A stretch of DNA of 64,000 nucleotides from Clostridia bacterium (GCA_017397845.1 JAFQHU010000003.1:1-64000), one strand, 5' to 3'; numbered from the stretch's first letter, positions 34,396 through 43,957 are shown. Translations and numbers: made by a program. The notes: generated by a model not told the origin, from the sequence alone.

Positions 34396-35643
34396 ATGCC
34401 GATGTATGAGAACAAAACCGAACAGGAAAAAGCTCTTTTAGTGAGTGTAGATACCGGAGAATTTGATGCTGAAGCCTCCATTGACGAGCTTGAAGAGTTG
34501 GCACATACCGCCGGTGCAGAGGTTGTGGGCAAAATCATTCAGAAAAAGGAAGCCCCCGAAAAGGCTACCTTTGTAGGTGTGGGCAAGCTCGCAGAGATTA
34601 TCGCTTTTTGTCAGAATTATGATGTTGACCTTCTTATTTTCGACAGTGAGCTTTCACCTTCACAGCAAAGAAATCTTGAAAAGCTGACAAATATAAGAGT
34701 TATTGACCGCACTATGCTCATTCTCGACATTTTCGCTATGAGAGCTAGAACGAGTGAAGGTAAATTACAGGTTGAGCTGGCACAGCTTAAATATCAGCTT
34801 CCGCGACTTGCGGGTCAGGGTACTGCGCTTTCGCGACTCGGCGGCGGTATCGGTACACGAGGTCCCGGTGAAACCAAGCTTGAAAGTGACAAAAGACATA
34901 TAAGACGAAGAATACAGAAACTGCAGGAAGAGCTCACTCAACTCGAAAAACGACGCAATCAGATGCGTAAGAGAAGAGAAAAGGATGGAGTGCAGACAGT
35001 TGCCATCGTCGGTTATACGAATGCAGGCAAATCCACTCTTATGAATGCTCTGACTGATGCGGGTGTACTTGCAGAAAATAAGCTTTTTGCCACTCTTGAC
35101 CCTACATCACGCGGACTTACTCTGCCCGACGGCAGACAGGTGATGCTCGTTGATACCGTCGGTCTTATCCGCCGTCTTCCTCATAAACTTGTTGAGGCAT
35201 TCAAATCCACTCTCGAAGAAGCTGCACAGGCCACGGTAATATTGAATGTATGCGATGCATCTGATGAACACAGCGCTGAGCACCTTGAGGTTACCAAAAA
35301 TCTTCTCGAAGAGCTCGGCTGTGCAGGTAAACCCATTATTTCCGTGATGAATAAATGTGACCTTGTGGGCGACATTTATTCTATGCCGACCTTCGGTAAA
35401 ACAGTTATGATTTCCGCTCTTGAGGGAAAAGGCTTTGACGAGCTTTTAAACGCAGTTTTGAGAGAGCTTCCGCCTACACGAAAAAAAGCTGAGTTTCTTC
35501 TTCCTTTTTCTGCCGGAGCCATAGCGGCCAGAATAAGAAAAGAAGGAGTAGTTGATTTTGAAGAATACCGTGAAGACGGTCTTTATATGAAAGCTACAGT
35601 GGAAATCAGTCTTATAAACGAAATCAGGGATTATCTTCTGTAG
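34396..35643 (+). CDS. hflX: Ribosome-associated GTPase HflX
   Basis: A 415-residue protein. The N-terminal glycine-rich region shows GGGIGTRGPGETKLESDKRHI (about 152-172), typical of HflX, then a coiled coil. The G domain has GYTNAGKST (G1, about 210), DTVGLIRRLPH (about 254) and NKCD (about 319). HflX splits stalled or stressed 70S ribosomes. AAGGTGG precedes the ATG. Its last 20 bases overlap the end of the convergent DUF4830-like gene. Confidence 0.95.
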   Translation: MPMYENKTEQEKALLVSVDTGEFDAEASIDELEELAHTAGAEVVGKIIQKKEAPEKATFVGVGKLAEIIAFCQNYDVDLLIFDSELSPSQQRNLEKLTNIRVIDRTMLILDIFAMRARTSEGKLQVELAQLKYQLPRLAGQGTALSRLGGGIGTRGPGETKLESDKRHIRRRIQKLQEELTQLEKRRNQMRKRREKDGVQTVAIVGYTNAGKSTLMNALTDAGVLAENKLFATLDPTSRGLTLPDGRQVMLVDTVGLIRRLPHKLVEAFKSTLEEAAQATVILNVCDASDEHSAEHLEVTKNLLEELGCAGKPIISVMNKCDLVGDIYSMPTFGKTVMISALEGKGFDELLNAVLRELPPTRKKAEFLLPFSAGAIAARIRKEGVVDFEEYREDGLYMKATVEISLINEIRDYLL

Positions 35644-36121
35644 GAAGTGAGAATGTGTGCATAAAACCTCCAAGTTCGTTTGAGCATATATCTCCGCCTA
35701 TGACTATACCCTCATATACTAATATATTTCCCCGTATTATGCCGTCTGTGTTTTCGTAGCCGGGGTAATTGAGTATATTGTAGCTCCACATTTTTACTCT
35801 TGTGCCTTTATATTTTTCCAAATCAAGATTTTGCTGACGCTGAATGTCATTATAATCCTCATAGGTTTCATCAAACTCTTCGGGGATGATAACTTCTTTG
35901 ACAGTAACGGGATTTTCATCAATTTCCCAGCCGAACTGTGAAAAAAAGGTCATCCTTTCCTCGTGAGTCTCGGCACGCATGGTAATTCCGCCGATAGTGC
36001 TTGCGGGTAAGGCTTTATTTTTAACTACGGATATTATTCCGCCTATGGAAAGGGCACATACTAATAAAAAACACAGTGCAAATTTAATTGCTTTATCGGA
36101 TTTTACAGAAAGAACAAACAT
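35624..36121 (-). CDS. DUF4830-like membrane-anchored protein
   Basis: The protein has 165 residues from the ATG at 36121, chosen because GGTGG lies eight bases upstream; a TTG at 36136 is the alternative. One hydrophobic helix (about 12-30) is followed by an extracytoplasmic domain of about 130 residues with ERMTFFSQFGWEI and GTRVKMWSYNILNYPGYE, which I recognise as DUF4830-like. Function unknown. It ends inside the last codons of hflX on the other strand, and its upstream region is shared with the GH13 gene. Confidence 0.7.
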   Translation of the reverse strand: MFVLSVKSDKAIKFALCFLLVCALSIGGIISVVKNKALPASTIGGITMRAETHEERMTFFSQFGWEIDENPVTVKEVIIPEEFDETYEDYNDIQRQQNLDLEKYKGTRVKMWSYNILNYPGYENTDGIIRGNILVYEGIVIGGDICSNELGGFMHTFSLPTEDNP

Positions 36122-36147
36122 ATTTTTATCCACCAATCATTATTTCT

Positions 36148-36176
36148 TTGATAAATTTATATGTTTGATTTATAAA
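36148..36176 (+). promoter_or_regulatory. Probable sigma-A promoter of the GH13 gene
   Basis: TTGATA at 36148-36153, 17 bases, TATAAA at 36171-36176, about 36 bases before ATG 36212. Confidence 0.6.
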
Positions 36177-36211
36177 GTTAGAACTTACAACTCATCTAAA
36201 GGATGTGCTTT

Positions 36212-38074
36212 ATGGATTTTATTCCTTATAATTCGCGAAACACTCTTCATAAAAGTAAATTCGGAGCCTTGAAACAAGGCGAAACAGTTATTTTCAAGGT
36301 GATTATGCCTCGTTCCTTCGGTGTCAGTCGTGTTGACCTTGTTATAAAAAGTGACAAAGGAAGCTATGAACAGATACCCATGAAATGGCTTTCCATGGAA
36401 GGTGAGAATGAGGAATGGTGGGCTTTGGGCTACACCGCTGAAGAGCCGGATATTTATTTTTATCATTTTGAATATGAGACCGTATGGGGCAGAAGCTTCA
36501 TAAAACACAGCGGTAGCTGTCTCGGCAGAATATCTGCCGGTGAAGAGGATTGGCAGCTGTCGGTTTATTCCAAAGATTTTACTACTCCCGATTGGCTTAA
36601 GGGCGGTTTGTTTTACCAAATTTTTCCTGACCGTTTCTATTTTTCGGGAACAGAAAAAACAGGCGTACCCTTTGACAGAAAGCTCAGGAATGATATATTC
36701 TGTGAGCCGGAATGGAAGCCTACGGCTGACGGAAGAGTATTAAACAATGACTATTTTCAGGGTGACCTCAAAGGTATCGAGGAAAAGTTGGATTACATAG
36801 CCTCGTTAGGTGTAACCTGTCTTTATTTAAACCCGATTTTTGAGGCACAAAGCAATCACAGATACGACACCTCGGATTACAGTAAAATTGATCCGCTTTT
36901 AGGAACGGAAAAGGATCTTGTCTCATTATGCGAAAAAGCTGAACAGAGAGGTATATCTGTCATACTTGACGGTGTTTTCAGTCACACCGGTGATGACAGC
37001 ATATATTTTAATAAATACGGCAGATATAACAGTATAGGAGCATATCAGTCAGAGAAATCTCCTTATTACGGTTGGTATAAGTTTATTAATCATCCTGAGC
37101 AGTACCATTCCTGGTGGGGAATAAGTATCCTTCCGGAAGTAATCGAGGAATCGGAGGGCTTTCTTGATTTCATCACCGGGGAAAACGGTATTGCAAAGAA
37201 ATGGTTACGTTCAGGCGTCAGAGGCTGGAGATTGGATGTTGCGGATGAGCTGCCCGATATTTTTCTTGACCGTTTCAGAAAAGCGGTAAAAGAAGAAAAT
37301 CCCGATGCGCTCGTACTCGGTGAGGTATGGGAGGATGCTTCAAATAAGTTCAGCTATGGACAAAGGAGACGTTATTTCGGCGGAAAGCAGCTCGATTCCG
37401 TTATGAATTATCCCTTTGCCGACGCGATTATTTCTTTTATACGTACCGGCAGAGTAGAGGGCTTTTCTGATAAGATTTTAACCATACTTGAGAATTATCC
37501 GAAATGTGTAATTGATGTTTTGATGAACCATATCGGTACACATGATACCATGAGAGCCATTACTCAGCTTGCGGGTGAAAGCTGTGAATACAGAGACAGA
37601 GCCTGGCAAAGCAGAACCCGACTCACTGACGAGCAGTATGAAATGGGTGTCAAGCTTCTCAGACTTGCAGCAGTGATTCAATATACACTTCCCGGTGTCC
37701 CTTCTCTTTATTACGGTGACGAAGCGGGTATGCAGGGCTATAAGGATCCATTTAACCGTTTTTGTTATCCTTGGGGAAAAGAAAATAAAAAGCTGACAGA
37801 TTTTTACCGTGCTTTGGGCAAGGTAAGAAAGGAATGCTCATGTCTGAGAGAAGGCGAGTATGCGACTGTTTCTGAAATGCTTGGCTGTCTTGCCTTTGAA
37901 AGGAAGGACAAAAAAGACAGTATATTGGTAATCGTAAACCGAAATGAGCACGAAATTGATTATTATTTGCCTAATCAATGGCAGAATACAAAGGCAATTT
38001 TTGGCGGTGTTATGCAGGGTCACAGTGTAAGACTTGCTGCTCTTGATGCCGTGATATTGAAAAAGGAGAATTAA
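36212..38074 (+). CDS. GH13 alpha-amylase-family enzyme (neopullulanase/cyclomaltodextrinase/alpha-glucosidase type)
   Basis: A 620-residue cytosolic enzyme without a signal peptide. An N-terminal beta domain (about 1-125, CBM34-like) precedes the (beta/alpha)8 barrel. The conserved regions are DGVFSHTG (about 253), GWRLDVADELPD (catalytic Asp, about 341), LGEVWEDA (catalytic Glu, about 370) and NHIGTHDTMR (about 437). The N-terminal domain and intracellular location fit neopullulanase-like enzymes acting on maltodextrins or cyclodextrins. ATG 36212 is chosen over 36203 by its spacing to AAAGGA. prmA starts right after it. Confidence 0.87.
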   Translation: MDFIPYNSRNTLHKSKFGALKQGETVIFKVIMPRSFGVSRVDLVIKSDKGSYEQIPMKWLSMEGENEEWWALGYTAEEPDIYFYHFEYETVWGRSFIKHSGSCLGRISAGEEDWQLSVYSKDFTTPDWLKGGLFYQIFPDRFYFSGTEKTGVPFDRKLRNDIFCEPEWKPTADGRVLNNDYFQGDLKGIEEKLDYIASLGVTCLYLNPIFEAQSNHRYDTSDYSKIDPLLGTEKDLVSLCEKAEQRGISVILDGVFSHTGDDSIYFNKYGRYNSIGAYQSEKSPYYGWYKFINHPEQYHSWWGISILPEVIEESEGFLDFITGENGIAKKWLRSGVRGWRLDVADELPDIFLDRFRKAVKEENPDALVLGEVWEDASNKFSYGQRRRYFGGKQLDSVMNYPFADAIISFIRTGRVEGFSDKILTILENYPKCVIDVLMNHIGTHDTMRAITQLAGESCEYRDRAWQSRTRLTDEQYEMGVKLLRLAAVIQYTLPGVPSLYYGDEAGMQGYKDPFNRFCYPWGKENKKLTDFYRALGKVRKECSCLREGEYATVSEMLGCLAFERKDKKDSILVIVNRNEHEIDYYLPNQWQNTKAIFGGVMQGHSVRLAALDAVILKKEN

Positions 38075-38075
38075 T

Positions 38076-39002
38076 ATGAGTGATTGGACCGAAGTTAAAA
38101 TCAGCGTTAATGCACATGATATAGAAAAAGCAGGGGATATTGCTTCGATGGTCGTTCCTTACGGCATTTATATCGAGGATTACCGTGACCTTGAAGCTGA
38201 AGCGTGGGAGATTGCACACATTGATCTTATTGACGAAGAGCTTTTGAAAAAAGACCGGACAAAAGCAATTGTACATATTTATATTTCTCCCGAAGAAAAT
38301 CCTGCTGAGGCTGTTGCTTTCCTTCGTGAGCGCTTTACGGCTGAAGGCATAGAGAATGAGATAATTCTTAACGAGTGTAAAAACGAGGATTGGGAGAATA
38401 ACTGGAAGCAGTATTTTCATCCGATTCCTGTAGGTGAAAAGCTTCTTATCAGACCGACATGGGAGGATGATTTTGACGCAGGGGACAGAAAGGTTCTTAA
38501 TATCGAACCGGGCCTTGCTTTCGGCACAGGTACCCATGAAACCACCCGTCTCTGCCTTGAAACATTAGAAAAGCATATAAATGAAACCACCACAGTTCTC
38601 GATATCGGCTGCGGCAGCGGAATTCTTTCCATAGCTGCACTTCTTTTGGGTGCCAAGGAGGTAACAGGTGTTGATATTGATGCACTTGCCGTAAAAACTG
38701 CAGTTGAAAACGGCGAAGCAAATAATTTTTATCCGCCAAAATATAATATTCTTCAGGGTAATCTTACCGATAAGGTGAGCGGTAAATTCGATGTTGTCGT
38801 AGCTAACATAGTCGCTGATGTCATCATTCTTTTCTGTAAGGATGTTGCCTCATTTATGAAGGACGGGGCAGTGTTTATCACATCAGGCATCATCGATACA
38901 AGAGAGCAGGATGTTATCGATGCTTTCACAAAATACGGCTTTAAGATAAAGGCAAGGCACACCGAAGGCGGTTGGGTATGCTTTGAGTGTGAAAAAGAAT
39001 AA
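38076..39002 (+). CDS. prmA: Ribosomal protein L11 methyltransferase
   Basis: A 308-residue AdoMet-dependent enzyme that methylates L11. The N-terminal substrate domain has ENNWKQYFHPIPVGEKLLIRP (about 108). The methyltransferase core has PGLAFGTGTHETTRLCLE (about 147), VLDIGCGSGILSIAA (about 172) and DVVVANIVADVI (about 238). AAAAGGAG precedes the ATG, and it lies one base after the GH13 gene, so the two are co-transcribed although functionally unrelated. Confidence 0.94.
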   Translation: MSDWTEVKISVNAHDIEKAGDIASMVVPYGIYIEDYRDLEAEAWEIAHIDLIDEELLKKDRTKAIVHIYISPEENPAEAVAFLRERFTAEGIENEIILNECKNEDWENNWKQYFHPIPVGEKLLIRPTWEDDFDAGDRKVLNIEPGLAFGTGTHETTRLCLETLEKHINETTTVLDIGCGSGILSIAALLLGAKEVTGVDIDALAVKTAVENGEANNFYPPKYNILQGNLTDKVSGKFDVVVANIVADVIILFCKDVASFMKDGAVFITSGIIDTREQDVIDAFTKYGFKIKARHTEGGWVCFECEKE

Positions 39003-39006
39003 GGTT

Positions 39007-39042
39007 ATAATCAGGTGTTCTGCGGAGCACCTGATTTTTATA
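39007..39042 (+). terminator. Terminator after prmA
   Basis: AATCAGGTGTTC and GAGCACCTGATT form a 12-bp stem (one G-T pair) around a TGCG loop, followed by TTTTTA. Confidence 0.88.
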
Positions 39043-39078
39043 TAAAAAGAGAACCGACTGATTCGTCGGCTCTCTTTC
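39041..39078 (-). terminator. Terminator for the GH31 gene (minus strand)
   Basis: On the plus strand AAAGAGAACCGAC pairs with GTCGGCTCTCTTT (one mismatch). Read on the minus strand the stem is followed by TTTTTATATA, right behind the stop of the GH31 gene. It sits back-to-back with the prmA terminator. Confidence 0.85.
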
Positions 39079-39082
39079 CGTT

Positions 39083-41494
39083 TTATAACATTTTCTGCAC
39101 TTCTTCGATAGGTCCTCTGAAGCATTCTTCCTTTACGGGGATTTCGCCCATTACGTCATTAAGGAAGGAATTGTATTTCATTCTTTTAAGATTTACTGAA
39201 AGCTGATATTTGGTGACAAGCTCGATTACCAATTCTTTTTTATCACGGTTAGCTCTTGCAGTGAAGTTATCAAAGACGATTTCTGCTGATGCTTTGGGTG
39301 AAATACCTTTTAGGGTGATTTCGGTTCGGCCTTTAGTCTTTTTAATTTCTGCGTTTGTTTCTTTTCCGTTTATCCTGACTGTGATATTTTCTGCATCCTT
39401 CACATCTTCAAAAACCAAAGTATAGTTTCTGCGTGAGGGTACGGTAGAGCAGTTGCCTTCTGCGGGACAAATATTAAATGTGAGGGTTTTATCTTTTTCT
39501 GCGATCCGGTATTTTGTGATTGCAAAGTTGCCCTTTTTAAATTCGTTGCTGAAGCCGTCATCCTCATAAAGCTCAAAGGTGTTGTTACCTCTGTAAATAC
39601 GGAGAACCATATCCTTCGGATTATCGCTTGAGTTGTCTTTGTCATTGGCTGAATAAGGTATTATTGCACCTTCTTTTGCCAAAACAGGTATACTTTCGAC
39701 TCCTCGGTACATAGTAATTTTCTGACCGCCGTTATAAATGGCACCTGTATAAATATCGGTCCATCTGCCTTCGGGAAGCCATACCTCGGTGGAGGCAAGA
39801 TATGTTTTGGGATTGGTTTTGCGGGTAATCGGAGCCACGATAAGCTCTGAACCGAAGAAATACTGATTTTTAACGCTGTAAGCCTCTGCGCAGTCCGGAT
39901 ATTCGTAATACATAGGCTCGCACAGTGCAATACAATGTTTATGTGTACGGTAATTCATTGAGTAAAGATAAGGAATCATCGCCTGTCTTTGACGCAGACA
40001 CTTCGTTGCTATGGCTTCAGCCTGGAAATTATGCTTCCATGGCTCCTTACCCATAAATTCATTGCTCGTGGAATGAAGTCTCATTATGGGATTATAAAGT
40101 CCGTATTGAACCCAGCGTATGTATAATTCATCATCCTTGCTTCCCATTTGATGACCGCCTATATCGTGACTCCACCATGTATATCCGATATTTGTTGCGG
40201 TATTGGTAAAGTACGGTTGGAAATCCAAACTCTCCCAATTTATAAAGGTATCGCCCGAAAAGCCCAAAGGATATCTGTGTGAGCCGACTTCAGCGAAGCG
40301 GGAAAGGATAAGAGGTCTTTTGTCGCCGCTTTCGTTAGCGAGAGTGTGATAATGGTTGAGTGCCCACAGCGGATCAAGATTTTTCAGCTTGGTATTCTTT
40401 CCCTGCTGCCAATCGATCCACCAGAAATCTACACCGTCATCCTCGTAGGGTTTGTGAACAAGATTAAAATATGCATCCACATATTGCGGATCGGTTATGT
40501 CAAATTCAATTCTTTTTTTTGTAGCAGGGTCAACACCCATAGCTTTTGCCACATCCCCATACATATTCTCAAAAAAGCGTATGCCCTGTGCAGGATGCAG
40601 ATTGACGGTTATTCTGAGATTTTTTTCTTTGAGCCATTTCAAAAAGCCTTTATAATCGGGGAATAATTCAGTGTTCCAGCTGTAGCCGGTCCAACCGTCT
40701 CCCTGAAAAATAAAATCGGTGGTATTTGGTATAAGTGATTTTTTACTGTTTATGTTTCCGAAACGTTCTTTGACATTTACCCAATGCCAATCCATGTCTA
40801 TGGTAGCCACAGTGAGGGGAATTTCCTTTTCGATGAACTTTTCCATAAGGTCAATATATTCCTGCTGAGTGTAGGCTTTATATCTGCTCCACCAATTGCC
40901 GAGGCAGTAACGTGGAACGAGAGGCACCTGACCGCAAAGACTGAAAAAATCTTTGAGACATCCGCGGTAATCATGACCGTAAGCGAAGTAATATTCATCC
41001 TTTGTCTTTTTCCTTTCGCTTATGGTGCCATCCTCATTTAAAATCAAACTTTTACTGTCGTCGATGACGGAAACACCGTTTGTTGACATAAGTCCGTTGC
41101 CGATTTCTCTCTCTCCGTTAGCCATATCGAGAGTACGGTATGTGCCTTTCAGATTTCCGCTTTCATATTCTGTCAGATTTTTGCCGCCTTTAAGAGAAAT
41201 ACCTGTCATTTTTCTTTGTGCGGTATCATATTTGAAAATGGTCTTTGTCGTGATGATAATAATCTTATCACCGTCTTCGACTATATTAAAAGCCGGCTTG
41301 TCGAAGTTTCTGTTTATAACAGATTGTGTAGGTTCGTCAGTAAAAAGCCCCTTTCTGTTATATTCGACTCTTAAAAGACGGGAAGTGAGGAGTGAAAATC
41401 TGACATTGTTTTTTATGAAGACGAACCGTTCATCGGTTTTGCTGTCGGATTTCCAACCGAAGGTTTTTACGAAATACTCCGTTGTGTTACTCAT
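39083..41494 (-). CDS. GH31-family alpha-glycosidase
   Basis: An 803-residue protein without a signal peptide, so intracellular. It has an N-terminal beta domain, a barrel and C-terminal beta domains. ATIDMDWHW begins the barrel, FWWIDWQQG (about 360) contains the catalytic nucleophile Asp of the family, and FSGDTFINW (about 415) the acid/base Asp. GH31 enzymes are alpha-glucosidases, alpha-xylosidases and related activities; the WIDWQQG variant does not tell which. AAAGGGG precedes the ATG. The gene is divergent from a GPH symporter gene, which suggests that it processes the imported sugar. Confidence 0.87.
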   Translation of the reverse strand: MSNTTEYFVKTFGWKSDSKTDERFVFIKNNVRFSLLTSRLLRVEYNRKGLFTDEPTQSVINRNFDKPAFNIVEDGDKIIIITTKTIFKYDTAQRKMTGISLKGGKNLTEYESGNLKGTYRTLDMANGEREIGNGLMSTNGVSVIDDSKSLILNEDGTISERKKTKDEYYFAYGHDYRGCLKDFFSLCGQVPLVPRYCLGNWWSRYKAYTQQEYIDLMEKFIEKEIPLTVATIDMDWHWVNVKERFGNINSKKSLIPNTTDFIFQGDGWTGYSWNTELFPDYKGFLKWLKEKNLRITVNLHPAQGIRFFENMYGDVAKAMGVDPATKKRIEFDITDPQYVDAYFNLVHKPYEDDGVDFWWIDWQQGKNTKLKNLDPLWALNHYHTLANESGDKRPLILSRFAEVGSHRYPLGFSGDTFINWESLDFQPYFTNTATNIGYTWWSHDIGGHQMGSKDDELYIRWVQYGLYNPIMRLHSTSNEFMGKEPWKHNFQAEAIATKCLRQRQAMIPYLYSMNYRTHKHCIALCEPMYYEYPDCAEAYSVKNQYFFGSELIVAPITRKTNPKTYLASTEVWLPEGRWTDIYTGAIYNGGQKITMYRGVESIPVLAKEGAIIPYSANDKDNSSDNPKDMVLRIYRGNNTFELYEDDGFSNEFKKGNFAITKYRIAEKDKTLTFNICPAEGNCSTVPSRRNYTLVFEDVKDAENITVRINGKETNAEIKKTKGRTEITLKGISPKASAEIVFDNFTARANRDKKELVIELVTKYQLSVNLKRMKYNSFLNDVMGEIPVKEECFRGPIEEVQKML

Positions 41495-41525
41495 TAATCT
41501 TGCCCCTTTCAGTTTAATCTCTTAT

Positions 41526-41554
41526 ATGATACAGTAATTTTAATTTCATTTCAA
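41526..41554 (-). promoter_or_regulatory. Promoter of the GH31 gene (minus strand)
   Basis: Read on the minus strand, TTGAAA (41549-41554), 17 bases, TATCAT (41526-41531), 32 bases before the start codon. Confidence 0.6.
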
Positions 41555-41658
41555 TCTACTTTAAAAACTTTAGTCAAAAGCTACAAAAACGTGCATCAAA
41601 ATTCTACATCGTCAGATGAAAGATAATTCATTTAAATGTTAAAAAAATTGTAAAAATA

Positions 41659-41667
41659 TGCTATAAT
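41659..41667 (+). promoter_or_regulatory. Extended -10 promoter of the GPH symporter gene
   Basis: TGCTATAAT at 41659-41667 is an extended -10 element (TGN-TATAAT). The -35 position holds only TTAAAA (41639-41644) at 17 bases, as is usual for this promoter class. The region between the two divergent promoters (about 85 bases) shows no clear operator. Confidence 0.65.
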
Positions 41668-41697
41668 TATTAAAATTTATACACATCGGAGGATATT

Positions 41698-43185
41698 ATG
41701 GACCAGAAAAAATATGTTCCAAAAAAGGAAGTCACTGCCTACGCCGTAGCGGCATTGGGTCAGGGACTCGTTTACAGCTGTATGTCGAGCTACATAACCG
41801 ACTACTATATGAGTGTTCTTAAGCTCAATGCCATGTTCGTTATTCTTCTTATGCTCTTTGCCAGAGTATGGGATGCCATTAACGACCCTATGATGGGTAT
41901 GATTATGGACAGAGTTTCATTCAAAAAGGGCAGAATGAAGCCCTATCCCGTGATTACGGCTATTCCTATAGCTATTCTTACCATTCTGATGTTTGTTAAT
42001 CCCGGCTTTGACACTAACAATAAGTCGATATGGCTTTATGTGTTCACAGCGGTGATTTATGTAGTATGGGGTATGGTTTATACCTCCAGTGACGTTCCCT
42101 TCTGGAGTATGCCTAATGTTATGACTCCCGACCCGAAGGAAAGAGGTAACCTTATTTCCTACGGTAAAACAGTCGGCGGCATCGGATCAGCCGTAACAGT
42201 TGCTCTTCCCATTATCGTTGGCTTTGTGGTTGCTGATATGGACGTCGAAAAGGCAGGTATCGTAAAATATGCCATTATGGCCATTTCCATGTCACTTATC
42301 GGTATGCCTCTTTTCGCTATGTCCTCCTTTAAGGTAAAGGAAAGAATTCAGCTTCCGAATGCTACCAAAAGAGCACCCGGTGAACCTTCCGCCATTAAGA
42401 GAATTTTTACCTGTAAGCCTCTTGTACTCGTGGTTGTTTCGGGCATGCTTTCCTTCGGCAGATATATGCTTCAGGCTGCAGCACCTCACGTAGCTCGTTA
42501 TTCTGGCTTCTACATCGGTGCTAAGCCCGAAACCGTAGAGCAATACAATTCAAACATTTCTACCGTTGCTCTCGTTATTCAGGTATGTGCCGCAGTAGGT
42601 ATGTTCGGTGCTATGCTTTTCCTTCCCAAGCTTTACAAAAAGTTCGAATATAAGCAGATTATGATCGTTTCCTGCATCGGCGGATTTGTTGCCAGCTGCT
42701 TCACTCTTATCATCGGCTGGACTACCAAAAATCTTTTGCTTTGCATTCCCTTTATGCTTATTTCAAGCATTCCTCTCGGTGTTATCAATAACGTCTCCTT
42801 TGCTATGGTTTGCGACTGTCTCGACTTTATGGAGTGGAAGACAGGCTTCAGAGATACAGGTCTCGGCTCTGCCTGTCAGTCATTCGTTAACAAGATCGGT
42901 AATGCCTTCGCTACTGTTATGATCATCGTTATGTACATAATAGTAAATATCGATGTAAATCAGCTTAACGTTGGCTCAGGTCAGCAGGTTGTTGACGCCA
43001 TCAACAGTATGTCAAGCACACAGAACTTTGCTATGTTCTCCCTTGTTACCATCATTCCCGGTATCAGCCTTCTTCTCTGTGCCATTCCTCTCTTCTTCTA
43101 TGACCTTACAGGTGCGAAGAAGCAGAAGGTATTTGACGAGCTTGCCGTTTCCAGAAAAGAACGCGGTATCGAAATCGCAGAATAA
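41698..43185 (+). CDS. GPH-family sugar:cation symporter (MFS)
   Basis: A 495-residue carrier with about twelve helices. FARVWDAINDPMMGMIMDR (about 54-72) is the conserved motif of glycoside-pentoside-hexuronide:cation symporters, and CLDFMEWKTGFRDTGLG in the second half fits the family. Coupling to Na+ or H+ is typical. The GH31 gene lies divergently upstream, so an alpha-linked disaccharide or oligosaccharide is the likely substrate (inference). Codons are strongly C-ending, as in leuS and rplT, which suggests high expression. The YhhN gene follows after 27 bases. Confidence 0.85.
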   Translation: MDQKKYVPKKEVTAYAVAALGQGLVYSCMSSYITDYYMSVLKLNAMFVILLMLFARVWDAINDPMMGMIMDRVSFKKGRMKPYPVITAIPIAILTILMFVNPGFDTNNKSIWLYVFTAVIYVVWGMVYTSSDVPFWSMPNVMTPDPKERGNLISYGKTVGGIGSAVTVALPIIVGFVVADMDVEKAGIVKYAIMAISMSLIGMPLFAMSSFKVKERIQLPNATKRAPGEPSAIKRIFTCKPLVLVVVSGMLSFGRYMLQAAAPHVARYSGFYIGAKPETVEQYNSNISTVALVIQVCAAVGMFGAMLFLPKLYKKFEYKQIMIVSCIGGFVASCFTLIIGWTTKNLLLCIPFMLISSIPLGVINNVSFAMVCDCLDFMEWKTGFRDTGLGSACQSFVNKIGNAFATVMIIVMYIIVNIDVNQLNVGSGQQVVDAINSMSSTQNFAMFSLVTIIPGISLLLCAIPLFFYDLTGAKKQKVFDELAVSRKERGIEIAE

Positions 43186-43212
43186 ATAATTATTAAAATC
43201 GGAGGGTTGTTT

Positions 43213-43905
43213 ATGTTAACTTATTTATCAATAGGCTTAGGCTTGGTTTCTCTTATCGCTTTTATGGCTAAATGTAATAAGCAGAGAAGTGTGGGCGGTG
43301 TTTTCATTAAGAATATAGCAAGCCTTTTCTTCCTTTTCACCACTGCTACAGCTATTTATTATAACCAGGACTTCTGGAAATACGGTGTACTCATTCTCAT
43401 CGGTGGCGTTTTCGGTATGCTCGGTGACATTTATCTTGACCAAAAATGGGTTTATCCTCAGCATAACGATAATTATCTTAATGCCGGATTTATCTCCTTC
43501 GGTGTCGGTCATTTCTTCTATATCGGTGCTATCTTCCTTCATATGGGCTTTGGCTTGAAGGATTTCCTTGTACCCGTTATCGTAGGTATAGTTGTTGCCG
43601 CATTTACGCTTATCACCGAAAAGCCTACCAAATGCCACTTTGGCAAATTCAAGGCTATCGTTACTGTTTACTGTCTCGTAATCGGTATGATGACAGGTAC
43701 CGCTCTCTGGGCTATGATTCAGACAGGCTTCTCAGTACAGTACATAGTATTCGTGGTAGCTGCGGCTCTCTTCCTTCTTTCTGACATTATTCTTTCTTCC
43801 ATGTACTTCGGAACAAAGAACACTCCCTTTAATTTCGTTATCAACCATACATCCTATTATTTTGCACAGTTCCTTATTGCGTTTACCGTTTTCCTTATCA
43901 AATAA
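43213..43905 (+). CDS. YhhN-family membrane protein (lysoplasmalogenase-like)
   Basis: A 230-residue protein with about eight membrane helices. LGDIYLDQKW (about 75), FGVGHFFYIGAIFLH (about 100), FLLSDIILS and NHTSYYFAQFLIAF near the end match YhhN/TMEM86-type proteins; animal members hydrolyse the vinyl-ether bond of lysoplasmalogens. Many Clostridia make plasmalogens, so that activity is plausible but not shown. ATG 43213 is preferred to TTG 43207 because of the spacing to GGAGGG. It shares the codon bias of the symporter gene ahead of it. Confidence 0.75.
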   Translation: MLTYLSIGLGLVSLIAFMAKCNKQRSVGGVFIKNIASLFFLFTTATAIYYNQDFWKYGVLILIGGVFGMLGDIYLDQKWVYPQHNDNYLNAGFISFGVGHFFYIGAIFLHMGFGLKDFLVPVIVGIVVAAFTLITEKPTKCHFGKFKAIVTVYCLVIGMMTGTALWAMIQTGFSVQYIVFVVAAALFLLSDIILSSMYFGTKNTPFNFVINHTSYYFAQFLIAFTVFLIK

Positions 43906-43921
43906 GAGCACGAAAAACATT

Positions 43922-43957
43922 GACCTGCCCGATTAAATTCGGACAGGTCTTTTTATA
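43922..43957 (+). terminator. Terminator after the YhhN gene
   Basis: GACCTGCCCGA and TCGGACAGGTC pair with one mismatch, followed by TTTTTATAT. It lies between two convergent genes and might also act weakly for comM on the other strand. Confidence 0.8.

Noticed and set aside
41022..41537. Open frame of 171 codons opposite the GH31 N-terminus
   Set aside because: No ribosome site, covers the GH31 start and promoter region, and gives low-complexity Ser/Leu/Phe sequence.
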